In this document: piece after piece, positions 7,291 to 14,217 of the stretch
Position numbering within the stretch: position 1 is the first letter of the stretch
Layout of the letters: every line of letters starts with the position of its first letter
NCBI RefSeq assembly: GCF_001730305.1
Contig: NZ_MIJY01000012.1
Span: forward strand, 248,001-312,000
From: Enterococcus termitis
GTDB lineage: Bacteria > Bacillota > Bacilli > Lactobacillales > Enterococcaceae
DNA length: 64,000 bases
Direction: 5' to 3'
Made by a program: the position numbers and the translations under genes
Notes under the pieces: generated by a model
The model's input: the letters and a program-made list of their open reading frames with translations, nothing else
The model's database searches: none
What the model was told of the DNA's origin: nothing

Positions 7291-9745
7291 ATTTATTCTC
7301 TTCTGTTTTTTCTTCTGATAAATCAGTTTTCTTTTTACGTTTTAGATACATAGCACCGCCTACACCTAAAATCAATAGCAAGCCTACTACAGTAGCCCCA
7401 CGCATCATTTCTTCACCAGTGTATGGTAAGGATTGCGTTTCCTTTGGTGTCTCTTTTGGTGTTTCCTCTTTAGGAATATCTTTTTTCGGCGTCTCTTTTA
7501 CCACAGGTTTAATATCTTGTTCTGGGTCTTTTCCATCTGGATTGTGTTCAGTGTCTTTCTTTGGCTTCTCTTCATCATAATTATATCCATCTTCGCTAAA
7601 ATACCAACGTGTATTTTCATCTGCTTTTTTGTCTTTCCGATAGTCATAGTCAGCAATCACACGTTCAGTCATTTCTTTGTCTGTTACTTCATAATCGACT
7701 AAACCTGAACTCCAAACAACTTCTGTTGTCTTTTTGCCCTCTTTATCAGTATAAACAGCATGTAATTTCACTTCTTTAGCACGTTTCGTACCAATTTCAA
7801 TATTTTTGTGAGTTAAAATACTATCATCATAAAACTTAGCTTCTTCCCCCCATACAAAAGTGTTCGTTTCACCATCTCCTGTATGTGCTTTTGTAGAAAT
7901 ACCAACAGTAGGTTCCTCATTTACAGTCGCTTTGTCTTTAAGAGTATAAGTGCCTAGATCAACGTTTTCACCTTTTGAAAGTTCTTCTTGTGTTAATGTT
8001 TCTTCATTTAATACATTACCGCTTTTTTGATCGGTAACTGTAAAAGTAAATGATTTTGTTTCTTTATCATAAGAATGTTTAATTTCAATTGGGTCAACTG
8101 GATCATAGCCCTCAACACCTTTTGTTTCTTCAATAACATAATCATCTAACGGCAAATCTTTAAATTGTAAATAACCTTTCTTACCGTCGACTGTAGCTGT
8201 AGTTTCAACAAATTCTTCACCTGTACGGCTATTTGTCGCTGTAAATTCTACGCCATTTTTAAACATTTCATTGGTTGCATTTTGAATCAATTTTTGCCAA
8301 TCAATATTCATACGAATAACATCGTCATTACTTTTACTATCTTTTACAACTACTGGTGTATCTTGATCTTTATACGTTAATTCAACAACATGTTTTTCTG
8401 GATCAAGAGTATAACCAACTGGAGCGACTGTTTCTTTCCAGTAGTAATTTCCTAATGGTTGTTTGTCGATCGTTGCTGTTTGTTTTTCATCTAGATCAAA
8501 TTCTTTCACTAACGTACCATCTTCTTTAAACCAGCCATATTTTGCACCAGTCATTGGATAATTAGGATTTAACGGTTTATCAGTTTCAGTCGTTTTATCC
8601 ACTTTTGTTAGTGTTGATTTACCTGTTGCACGTTCATTTCTAAATTCAACTGGTGTTACTTGACCAGCTTTTACCGTTACTTTCTTAGTATTGTTTTTCG
8701 CTTTCACATATGGAGCAGGCACGAATGTTTCTGTAATTTCAACTTCTGTTCCGTCATAAACATCTTTCAATAGCCCTTCACCTTTAGCATCAGTTTTCAC
8801 TTTTTGAGTTTTACCGTCCGAAAGGTTTTTCATGTCAAACTCGGTATTTGGTACTGGTTCACCTGTTCCTTCATCAAGCTTCGTTACTTTGATATCTCCA
8901 GTTTTAATAACTTTTATACTAATTTCAAAGTAGTTCGGATCATCAATTGCACCAGCCATTACTTGTTGCGATCCTGCTAAAGAATAAGCAACTGGCGTTC
9001 CTTCATCGACTGATTTATACAATCTTAGAATACCGTCTTCTTTCGAATCTTTTGTTGGAGTAATTGTTAATTTATTTCCATCAATAGACCAACCCACATT
9101 TGCATCACTTTTCGGACTCATAGTATCGAATCTACTTAAACCAACATTATCAGTATCTGTTAAAGTAATTGATTCACCTACTTTTACAGTTACTTTTTCT
9201 TTATCAAAACTAGGTTTTTTCTCGTAATCTGCAATAATTTGATTGATTTTTGATTTTACAGCACCAACATCTATTAAGGAACCGTCTGGTCGTCGTAAGT
9301 AATCAATTGTTTTGCCCTGCTGATGTTCCCAGAGCATAATTTGCGCTACCTGTTGCGTGTCTTCATCATTACCTGCATACTTCCATAAAACTGTTAAAAA
9401 TTTTGATCGTTGGTCATTCGCAAACGCAGGCAAAGGATTGGACGTGTAACCAGGAGTTACTGCATTGACGATCGGCACTGCTGGTTCAATACAAAAAATC
9501 GGTTGTCTTTTACCTTCATATACTGCATACAAAGGCGGAATACGTTCGTCAAAAAATGTACCATCTTTATTGGTTCCTTTTGCTACATACATTTTATTAT
9601 TGTCATACTCAACCGTTACTTCTTTTGGGAAAAGTACTCCAGCATTTGCAACCACTGGTAAAACAGATGATGATACCACCTGCCCCAGCACAACTAAACT
9701 AGCAAATAAATATTTTGCTTTCTTCTTAAAATTGATTTTCTTCAT
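7289..9745 (-). CDS. LPxTG cell-wall-anchored adhesin with thioester-like and Cna-B-like domains
   Basis: An 818-residue secreted protein. A Sec signal peptide ends near residue 35 (VVANAG). Residues about 40-190 look like a thioester/TQXA-type domain: Cys85 in FCIEP and Gln135 in the AQIMLWE motif are candidates for an internal Cys-Gln thioester that could bind host surfaces covalently. Three Cna-B/SpaA-like repeats follow from about residue 285 (GDIKVTKLDEGTGEPVPNTEF, TGAKYGWFKEDG, GVEFTATNSRTGEEF). Then come a VaFE-like repeat (GISTKAHTGDGETNTF), a Pro/Lys/Glu stalk, LPYTG at about 773, a hydrophobic span and KRKKK. Sortase A would anchor it. It has its own terminator and a good SD (AGGAGG). 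It may promote donor-recipient contact or host adhesion. Confidence 0.85.
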   Translation of the reverse strand: MKKINFKKKAKYLFASLVVLGQVVSSSVLPVVANAGVLFPKEVTVEYDNNKMYVAKGTNKDGTFFDERIPPLYAVYEGKRQPIFCIEPAVPIVNAVTPGYTSNPLPAFANDQRSKFLTVLWKYAGNDEDTQQVAQIMLWEHQQGKTIDYLRRPDGSLIDVGAVKSKINQIIADYEKKPSFDKEKVTVKVGESITLTDTDNVGLSRFDTMSPKSDANVGWSIDGNKLTITPTKDSKEDGILRLYKSVDEGTPVAYSLAGSQQVMAGAIDDPNYFEISIKVIKTGDIKVTKLDEGTGEPVPNTEFDMKNLSDGKTQKVKTDAKGEGLLKDVYDGTEVEITETFVPAPYVKAKNNTKKVTVKAGQVTPVEFRNERATGKSTLTKVDKTTETDKPLNPNYPMTGAKYGWFKEDGTLVKEFDLDEKQTATIDKQPLGNYYWKETVAPVGYTLDPEKHVVELTYKDQDTPVVVKDSKSNDDVIRMNIDWQKLIQNATNEMFKNGVEFTATNSRTGEEFVETTATVDGKKGYLQFKDLPLDDYVIEETKGVEGYDPVDPIEIKHSYDKETKSFTFTVTDQKSGNVLNEETLTQEELSKGENVDLGTYTLKDKATVNEEPTVGISTKAHTGDGETNTFVWGEEAKFYDDSILTHKNIEIGTKRAKEVKLHAVYTDKEGKKTTEVVWSSGLVDYEVTDKEMTERVIADYDYRKDKKADENTRWYFSEDGYNYDEEKPKKDTEHNPDGKDPEQDIKPVVKETPKKDIPKEETPKETPKETQSLPYTGEEMMRGATVVGLLLILGVGGAMYLKRKKKTDLSEEKTEENK

Positions 9746-9845
9746 AATTTCCTCCTGTTTTTTTATTTGAAATAGTTCTTCATTGTCGGCGGTTCTCTAC
9801 TCCGAATACTTATAAATATCACCTCTTTCTAATTTTTTTGATACA

Positions 9846-9880
9846 AAAAAAGCAACCTCTATTTAAGAAGTTGCTTTTAC
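9846..9880 (-). terminator. Intrinsic terminator after the 337-residue gene
   Basis: On the minus strand, AAGCAACTTC-ttaaataga-GGTTGCTT is followed by a run of T. It separates the proline/glutamine-rich protein gene from the adhesin gene. Confidence 0.75.
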
Positions 9881-9889
9881 ATCTATTTA

Positions 9890-10903
9890 TTAATAAGGAC
9901 GAATATATCCATCCGAACTATCATATCCACCATAGCCATTATCAGCAATCCAATCCATTAATTCTCCACTTCCAATAGGAAATGGCGGATTTATCCAACC
10001 TGCTGGCGGTCCTGCTGGTTGTATCGGTTCTGGTGTAGGCTCTGGAGCTGGAGGAGCAGGTGTTTGTGTTCCTCCTGCATTCCCATTATTTGCAGGTGCT
10101 GTTGGCGCTACGTTTTGATTTGATCCAGTGCCATTATCTGTTACTGGAGTTTGTGGTTCGTAGTAGCCTGTTTCTTGCCCTGCGCCTGCTTGTGGTGTTT
10201 GTTGTTGCGCTTGATCTGTTTGTTGCCCTGTTACATCTGCTACTTGTTGTTCTGCACCATCCGTTGTTTGAGCTACATTATCAGTAGTCGCTTTTGCTTC
10301 TGGTGTTTGTTGTGAAACTTTTCCAGATTCTTTTTTCTTATCTTCCTTCTCTTTATTTTTTTTTTCAATTTCAGATTTTACTTTTGCTAATTTATCAGAT
10401 AACTCTTTTTTAGCTTTAGCATTTTTAATCTTGTCTACTTCTTTTTTTGCTACATCATATTTTTTCTGATCTGTATTCAAGACTTTTTCTTTGTAAACCT
10501 GTTCTACCGCTTTTTTAGCAATATCAATTTGTTGCAACTGATTTTCAGCATTATCAATCATATTATTTATATTGATTTGCCATGCATCTTTAGTTTTCGT
10601 GACGAAATATTTTTCTTTTACATTCTTTACTGTTTCACTTTGCAAATCATTTTTGATCGCAATTTTTTTAGCATCATCATTATCAATAATTGCTTTCTCA
10701 AATAAATCATTTACTGCTGTTTCAGTATCATTTTTTAACTTCTCTTTCTCAATCCTTGCAATTCGTGCCTGTTCTTGTGCCTTTTGATCATCTGCATAAA
10801 CTTTATACCCAAAAGAACCTACTAATAAAATTGCGATACTAACAGTGAATACACCCATTTTTTGTTTCTTTGTCATTTTTTTCAACTGTTCATTTAATTT
10901 CAT
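9890..10903 (-). CDS. Membrane-anchored coiled-coil protein with Gln/Pro-rich tail
   Basis: A 337-residue protein. A cytoplasmic basic start (MKLNEQLKKMTKKQK) is followed by one membrane segment (about residues 16-35). An extracellular helical region rich in Lys/Glu heptads (to about 195) comes next, then a low-complexity Gln/Thr/Pro region (about 200-295). The C-terminus is distinctive: PPAGWINPPFPIGSGELMDW followed by Gly/Tyr/Asp residues. There is no LPxTG. The SD is AGGAGG. The design, a helical stalk held in the membrane with a flexible end crossing the wall, suggests a surface or mating-contact role next to the adhesin. I know no family for it. Confidence 0.6.
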   Translation of the reverse strand: MKLNEQLKKMTKKQKMGVFTVSIAILLVGSFGYKVYADDQKAQEQARIARIEKEKLKNDTETAVNDLFEKAIIDNDDAKKIAIKNDLQSETVKNVKEKYFVTKTKDAWQININNMIDNAENQLQQIDIAKKAVEQVYKEKVLNTDQKKYDVAKKEVDKIKNAKAKKELSDKLAKVKSEIEKKNKEKEDKKKESGKVSQQTPEAKATTDNVAQTTDGAEQQVADVTGQQTDQAQQQTPQAGAGQETGYYEPQTPVTDNGTGSNQNVAPTAPANNGNAGGTQTPAPPAPEPTPEPIQPAGPPAGWINPPFPIGSGELMDWIADNGYGGYDSSDGYIRPY

Positions 10904-10957
10904 TTTTTTATCCTCCTGTAAATAATATTATTCACCTAAAAAGATTGAAAGTCAATC

Positions 10958-11554
10958 CTAATTACTAATCATTTTTTGATTACAGTCACCACAAATAATA
11001 TTCACTTCTTTCGTTGCCCTAACTGTTTGAGAACAAGACACACATACATATTTTCTGGTACTTGATCTTGTTGATTTTTTCTCTTTCAGTGTCGTCTTAC
11101 GATACATTGATATCTTCTCATAAATGTTATTACTTCGCACATAATCAATCAACTCTTTAGTTGGTTCTGTTACACTCCATCCAATTCTAGGTTCATAAGA
11201 AATTAACAAACCCCTTTTCTCCGATTCTTCTTTAAAACGCTTATTATGATAAGTATTCCCTCTTGAAGTATCTTTAATACTATTTTCTGCACAATATTGA
11301 TGTACCATCTCATGAACTAATGTGGCAATAATATTTTCAATCTTTCTGTTCAATGTCTCTGCCCCTAGATTTATTTCATAAGCTTTTTTTCTTACTACAG
11401 TCCATACTTGCTTTGTTGTAAAATGTCCGTATGAAGAAGGTGTACTTTGGATCGTTATTACACTTTTTGAAAGTGCACTTTCAAAATATTTAGTATTAAG
11501 ATCATCAAATGCAATCTCCAACATTTCTAGCTTCTCAGAAAGTAATTTTTCCAT
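10958..11554 (-). CDS. SprT-like zinc metalloprotease with C-terminal zinc ribbon
   Basis: About 198 residues. The catalytic HExxH motif (LVHEMVHQYC) is at about residues 83-88, with a downstream NTYHNKRFKEESEKRG segment typical of SprT-like domains (third His ligand). The C-terminus has a CxxC...CxxC zinc ribbon (CVSCSQ...CGDCNQ). SprT/Spartan-like enzymes cleave DNA-bound proteins; on an element one could remove relaxase-DNA adducts, restriction enzymes or the repressor, but that is inference. The ATG at 11554 lies just after the stop of the upstream gene. Reliable as a family call; target unknown. Confidence 0.8.
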   Translation of the reverse strand: MEKLLSEKLEMLEIAFDDLNTKYFESALSKSVITIQSTPSSYGHFTTKQVWTVVRKKAYEINLGAETLNRKIENIIATLVHEMVHQYCAENSIKDTSRGNTYHNKRFKEESEKRGLLISYEPRIGWSVTEPTKELIDYVRSNNIYEKISMYRKTTLKEKKSTRSSTRKYVCVSCSQTVRATKEVNIICGDCNQKMISN

Positions 11555-11555
11555 T

Positions 11556-11729
11556 TTAATCAACCATACGTGCTTTTCTAGTTTTACCAGATACTCTATG
11601 AATTAAAAGCATATCGTTTCTTGATAACTGTCTTACTAACCATTTATCTGGGTTAAGAAATTGATTGCCAATTTTCTGTTGCCCGATTAATTCTTTCTGT
11701 TTCCTCGTTGGTCTTTTTCCTTGTTTCAT
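11556..11729 (-). CDS. DUF6906-like small basic protein (57 residues)
   Basis: A 57-residue frame read directly from the sequence: MKQGKRPTRKQKELIGQQKI..., then NPDKWLVRQLSRNDMLLIHR and a Gly-Lys-Thr-Arg end. The pattern MKxGKRPTxxQK...L(N)PxxWLV...IxHRxTGKTR is that of a small family common in Gram-positive phages and conjugative elements (DUF6906). Its ATG shares bases with the stop of the upstream gene (TAATG), and its stop is next to the SprT-like start. Function unknown. Confidence 0.7.
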   Translation of the reverse strand: MKQGKRPTRKQKELIGQQKIGNQFLNPDKWLVRQLSRNDMLLIHRVSGKTRKARMVD

Positions 11730-12007
11730 TAATATCTTCCTTTCATAATTGAGTTGACCGTTTCTTCTACCATTCGTTTTCCAAACTCACTTAAAAAGAA
11801 CCAATATGTTCCCACCATTAATAAAATAGCAAGCGCACAAAACAAAAAATATCCTACCAATTCCATAAATTCCTCGCCTTCTTGTCTTTTCCTTTCTTTA
11901 TCTCTTTTGCTTTCTGCTTTTTTGATTTTAGTTTCTTCCAAAAATTTCAACCCACCGACATCAACAAACCTTTGAAATTCTTTTTCTCTTTCCTCTTTCT
12001 TTCTCAT
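11729..12007 (-). CDS. Small single-pass membrane protein
   Basis: About 92 residues: a strongly charged N-terminal helix (RKKEEREKEFQRF, KIKKAESKRDKERKRQEGEE), one membrane segment at about residues 50-72 (GYFLFCALAILLMVGTYWFF) and a short basic tail. I chose the ATG at 12007 because AAGGTGAT lies just upstream. It overlaps the next gene at TAATG. Unknown function, probably part of the early leftward operon. Confidence 0.55.
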   Translation of the reverse strand: MRKKEEREKEFQRFVDVGGLKFLEETKIKKAESKRDKERKRQEGEEFMELVGYFLFCALAILLMVGTYWFFLSEFGKRMVEETVNSIMKGRY

Positions 12008-12018
12008 TATCATCACCT

Positions 12019-12267
12019 TTATTTTTCTACTAAAAATCCAGTAAGTGTTAAAATTTTTAAAGCAAAATGATTTAATTCTTCTTTAGTCAACATTGGTTGA
12101 ATCCCCATTGTCAATAACATATATTCTGCGTCTTTAGGCTCATGTTCATTCGGAATGAACTCTCTAATTTCAGTACAAGTACAACCTTCCGCATCTGAAA
12201 GAAAAATCGAATCTCCCCACCTGTCCAATGAGAACTCTAAACCTGTATAAGTTAGTCTTTTCTCCAT
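12019..12267 (-). CDS. First gene of the leftward operon, unknown function
   Basis: An 82-residue acidic protein (MEKRLTYTGLEFSLDRWGDS...) with a Cys pair (EGCTCTE). It is the first recognisable coding frame downstream of the long leader from the strong leftward promoter at 13181-13209, about 900 nt away. AAGAGG precedes the start at a slightly long distance. No family is recognised. Confidence 0.55.
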   Translation of the reverse strand: MEKRLTYTGLEFSLDRWGDSIFLSDAEGCTCTEIREFIPNEHEPKDAEYMLLTMGIQPMLTKEELNHFALKILTLTGFLVEK

Positions 12268-12390
12268 TTATTCACAACCTCTTTTCTCGCTGGCATTTTC
12301 TTCATTTCCTTTTTATTCTAATATTTTGTATTGAATTTCTAAGTCCTACTAAAAGAAAACTAGTTTAAATTTCCCTTTAGTAGAACATGG

Positions 12391-12420
12391 AAAAAAGGAC
12401 ATCCTTAAAGAACGTCCTTC
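12391..12420 (-). terminator. Intrinsic terminator inside the leader (attenuator candidate)
   Basis: Leftward reading gives GAAGGACGTTC-ttta-AGGATGTCC followed by TTTTTT. The stem has six outer pairs plus wobble-containing inner pairs. Placed between a strong promoter and the first gene, it should stop most transcripts unless it is bypassed. Confidence 0.6.
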
Positions 12421-13153
12421 AATATATGTTCATATCAAAATCTCTTAGTCGCTGAAAAAATAATTTTTCTTCCTATTTTGACTAATGATTCTGTCTTAAT
12501 TAATTTAAGATTCTTTTATTCATGGTAGTAGAATGTGCAATGCTCTGTACATTGCTATAGATACCCTGCAAGTTCGCCCTAGAGCTATGAAATCAGGTCT
12601 TCTATCATTCGTTTCATAGAATCATTGTTCAACGGCTAATAAACGTTAATACGTCTATATCACAGCACGTTAGATAGACCTACCACATACAGTGTACAAC
12701 TCTCCTCCTCTGACTTTACATAGAAATACTTCTTTTATAGAAGTACAACTACCTTTGCAATCAGCAATATCATCACGACATAGCTATTGATCCAAAGTGA
12801 TTTTATTCAACCAAACACTGATCTACCCTAAGCGAATCTTATTCAACGTTTCCAATGCCCTTCTCCTTATTAGAAGTCAAACCAGAAACCTAGCCCTTAG
12901 CAATAGACAAGAAATTTTGATCTCTAAAAATCAATAAAGTTCTCGGCTGCATTTACGCATGCTTGTTGCCACTTTGTAGTTCATTCATAGGCTGAACATA
13001 CAATACCTCAAAAAGACTTATAACCTTAAACGAAAATTTCATCCTTGTATTATTTCGTTGAATCACTTAAAATAAATGTGTCTAGTATTTATTAAGAGTG
13101 TTTACGAAATAGAAATTCATTTTCTTCTCGTGAATGCTTTTTTGTTTATAAAC

Positions 13154-13172
13154 GTTAAACGTTATGTTTAAC
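13154..13172. promoter_or_regulatory. Palindromic operator of the element's repressor
   Basis: GTTAAAC-gttat-GTTTAAC is a perfect 7-bp inverted repeat with a 5-nt centre. It lies exactly at the predicted start point of the leftward promoter. A further GTTTAAC half site lies at 13218-13224, between the leftward -35 and the repressor promoter. The adjacent XRE repressor is the likely binder, giving cross- and auto-regulation. Confidence 0.6.
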
Positions 13173-13180
13173 TTAGCTAT

Positions 13181-13209
13181 ATATTACACCTTTCCCAAAT
13201 GAATGTCAA
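13181..13209 (-). promoter_or_regulatory. Strong leftward sigma-A promoter of the transfer region
   Basis: The minus strand has TTGACA (13204-13209), a 17-nt spacer and TAATAT (13181-13186), a near-consensus promoter. It drives the long leader and then the conjugation genes. The operator palindrome just downstream implies repression by steric block at initiation. Confidence 0.75.
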
Positions 13210-13225
13210 CACTTTTTGTTTAACT

Positions 13226-13256
13226 TTTACATTTTTATACTCAAAACGTTTATAAT
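13226..13256 (+). promoter_or_regulatory. Promoter of the XRE repressor gene
   Basis: TATAAT at 13251-13256 with a TTTACA-like -35 at 13226-13231 (19-nt spacer), 24 nt before the repressor ATG. It is divergent from the leftward promoter and close to the third operator half site, so the two can switch against each other. Confidence 0.5.
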
Positions 13257-13279
13257 GTCAAAGGAAGGTGGTTTTGTAC

Positions 13280-13765
13280 ATGGATATATTAGCTGAACGA
13301 TTAACTAAACTTAGAGAAGAAAAAAATTGGACAAAGACTTATGTTGCAAAACAATTAGGACTTAAGAATCTAGGTACATACGCAAATTGGGAATACGGAA
13401 CTCGCGAACCTGATTCGGAAATGATAACCAAAATATCAAAACTATATTCCGTATCTACTGATTATATTTTAGGACAAACAGACAATCCTAACGTCCAATA
13501 CCTTAACTTAACGCCTGATCAAGAACACTATCTAAATAATCTAAAGTTAAAAAATGAAACTCCTTTTACAATAAACGAAGATATAGTTGAATTTAACAAT
13601 TCAAATAAAATAAAAACAAAACTTTCTGATCCAGAATATCTAACCAAACAAAAGGAACGCTACGAAGATATTAGAAAACTTCTAGCATCCTTTAACGTTC
13701 CTGACACTCCCGAATCACGAGAAGCGTTATTATTTTTTATGTTTGAACTAAAAGAAAAATTTTAG
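13280..13765 (+). CDS. XRE-family transcriptional repressor of the element
   Basis: A 161-residue protein. Its helix-turn-helix is at about residues 6-60 (LAERLTKLREEKNWTKTYVA, then GTYANWEYGTREPDSEMITK and LYSVSTDYILGQTDNP). The C-terminal half is helical and not a LexA/CI-type autoprotease, so inactivation would need another route (partner protease, peptide or antisense RNA). The ATG at 13280 has AAGGTGG 8 nt upstream; a GTG at 13268 is less likely. It is divergent from the transfer operon and flanked by palindromes. It is the likely master repressor, comparable in role to ImmR of ICEBs1, but no ImmA-like gene is beside it. Confidence 0.8.
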   Translation: MDILAERLTKLREEKNWTKTYVAKQLGLKNLGTYANWEYGTREPDSEMITKISKLYSVSTDYILGQTDNPNVQYLNLTPDQEHYLNNLKLKNETPFTINEDIVEFNNSNKIKTKLSDPEYLTKQKERYEDIRKLLASFNVPDTPESREALLFFMFELKEKF

Positions 13766-13878
13766 TCCTCTACTGAAACAACTAAACAGAAGGCTTCTTC
13801 CAAAGTTATGTTCAGTTCTCTACTAAATTTTTCTAATAATGCCAACAATTCTGCATCTTCTATCTTCAAATCCAACAC
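13762..13878 (-). CDS. Possible small acidic protein downstream of the peptide gene
   Basis: A minus-strand frame of about 38 codons beginning at GTG (13878) or at TTG codons just after it. It reads DLKIEDAELLALLEKF... and ...ITLEEAFCLVVSVED, an acidic amphipathic helix. It ends in a 3-nt overlap with the repressor stop on the other strand. GGAG lies upstream. It would be carried on a leftward transcript from the peptide gene at 14149-14217. The start codon is not clear and it may be a chance frame. Confidence 0.3.
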   Translation of the reverse strand: MLDLKIEDAELLALLEKFSRELNITLEEAFCLVVSVED

Positions 13879-13991
13879 TCCATTTTTTTGGATTTGAGAC
13901 TACTCAATTGAATTATGTATACAGAGCCTACAACACAACAAATTGTCAAATAATAATGAAATCTTTTAAAATCTTTGGTATACTCAATAGT

Positions 13992-14092
13992 TGTAGCAGT
14001 CTGCTACAGAATAAGAGTAGCGTACTATAGCCCTATACTATAGTACCTGTCTTTAGCGCTTGACATAGGCGACCAACCTATGAATGCTAAAG
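13992..14092. other. Cluster of perfect palindromes between repressor and peptide gene
   Basis: Three inverted repeats follow one another. TGTAGCAG-t-CTGCTACA is at 13992-14008. GTACTATAG-ccctata-CTATAGTAC is at 14022-14046. A two-part stem CTTTAGC...CATAGG-cgaccaa-CCTATG...GCTAAAG is at 14052-14093, followed on the + strand by TCTTTTTTTGCGCTTTTTTT. The last could terminate rightward transcripts. The others look like protein-binding or processing sites, or parts of a small RNA. No gene lies here. Confidence 0.6.
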
Positions 14093-14148
14093 GCAGCTCT
14101 TTTTTTGCGCTTTTTTTGATAAATAAATTATGATCGTTTTATTTCTTA

Positions 14149-14217
14149 CTAACCACCAACTGTAATTACATAAACACCAACTAAACTTGATACAGCAACT
14201 AATAAACCTACCATCAT
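14149..14217 (-). CDS. Short hydrophobic peptide, SHP-like pheromone precursor
   Basis: A 22-codon frame (21 if the second ATG is used) preceded by a near-ideal ribosome site, TTAAGGAGGTGCC. The peptide is hydrophobic throughout (MVGLLVAVSSLV...) and ends GVYVITVGG. In streptococci, SHP pheromone genes are 20-25 codons long, lie divergently beside an rgg gene, and end in sequences such as DIIIIVGG; the C-terminal 8-9 residues are exported, matured and re-imported to bind Rgg. Length, position, orientation, ribosome site and the VGG end all agree here. It lacks the usual Lys-rich start and the Asp/Glu before the mature part, so it may be a divergent group. Confidence 0.75.
   Translation of the reverse strand: MMVGLLVAVSSLVGVYVITVGG

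Larger units (their letters stand above)
12268..13174 (-). ncRNA. Long structured untranslated leader of the leftward operon
   Basis: From the predicted start of the leftward promoter (about 13174) to the first gene there are about 900 nt without a convincing gene. The stretch has several hairpins: TACTTCT-TTTAT-AGAAGTA at about 12727-12745, GCAATG/CATTGC near 12537, GTCTAT/ATAGAC near 12652. It also has an intrinsic terminator in the leftward sense at 12391-12420 (AAGGAC...GTCCTTTTTT), about 120 nt before the first gene. A 12-codon frame starting MNFYFVNTLN lies near its 5' end (13082-13120) after GAGAAG. This layout suggests attenuation or antitermination control, or a separate small RNA. 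The boundaries are inferred. Confidence 0.5.

Noticed and set aside
7433-7702. Plus-strand frame rich in Phe/Trp/Ile
   Set aside because: It is the antisense of the Lys/Glu/Asp-rich stalk of the adhesin; such frames arise from codon composition.
10060-10287. Leu/Val-rich + strand frame
   Set aside because: Antisense of the Gln/Pro-rich segment of the 337-residue protein.
12702-12713. AGAGGAGGAGAG on the minus strand inside the long leader, like a strong Shine-Dalgarno
   Set aside because: Only very short frames (about 9 codons, TTG start) follow; no supported gene, although a leader peptide cannot be excluded.
13839-14030. A + strand frame of 63 codons between repressor and palindromes
   Set aside because: No ribosome site, low-complexity Ser/Asn/Leu translation, and it runs into the palindromes; probably chance.
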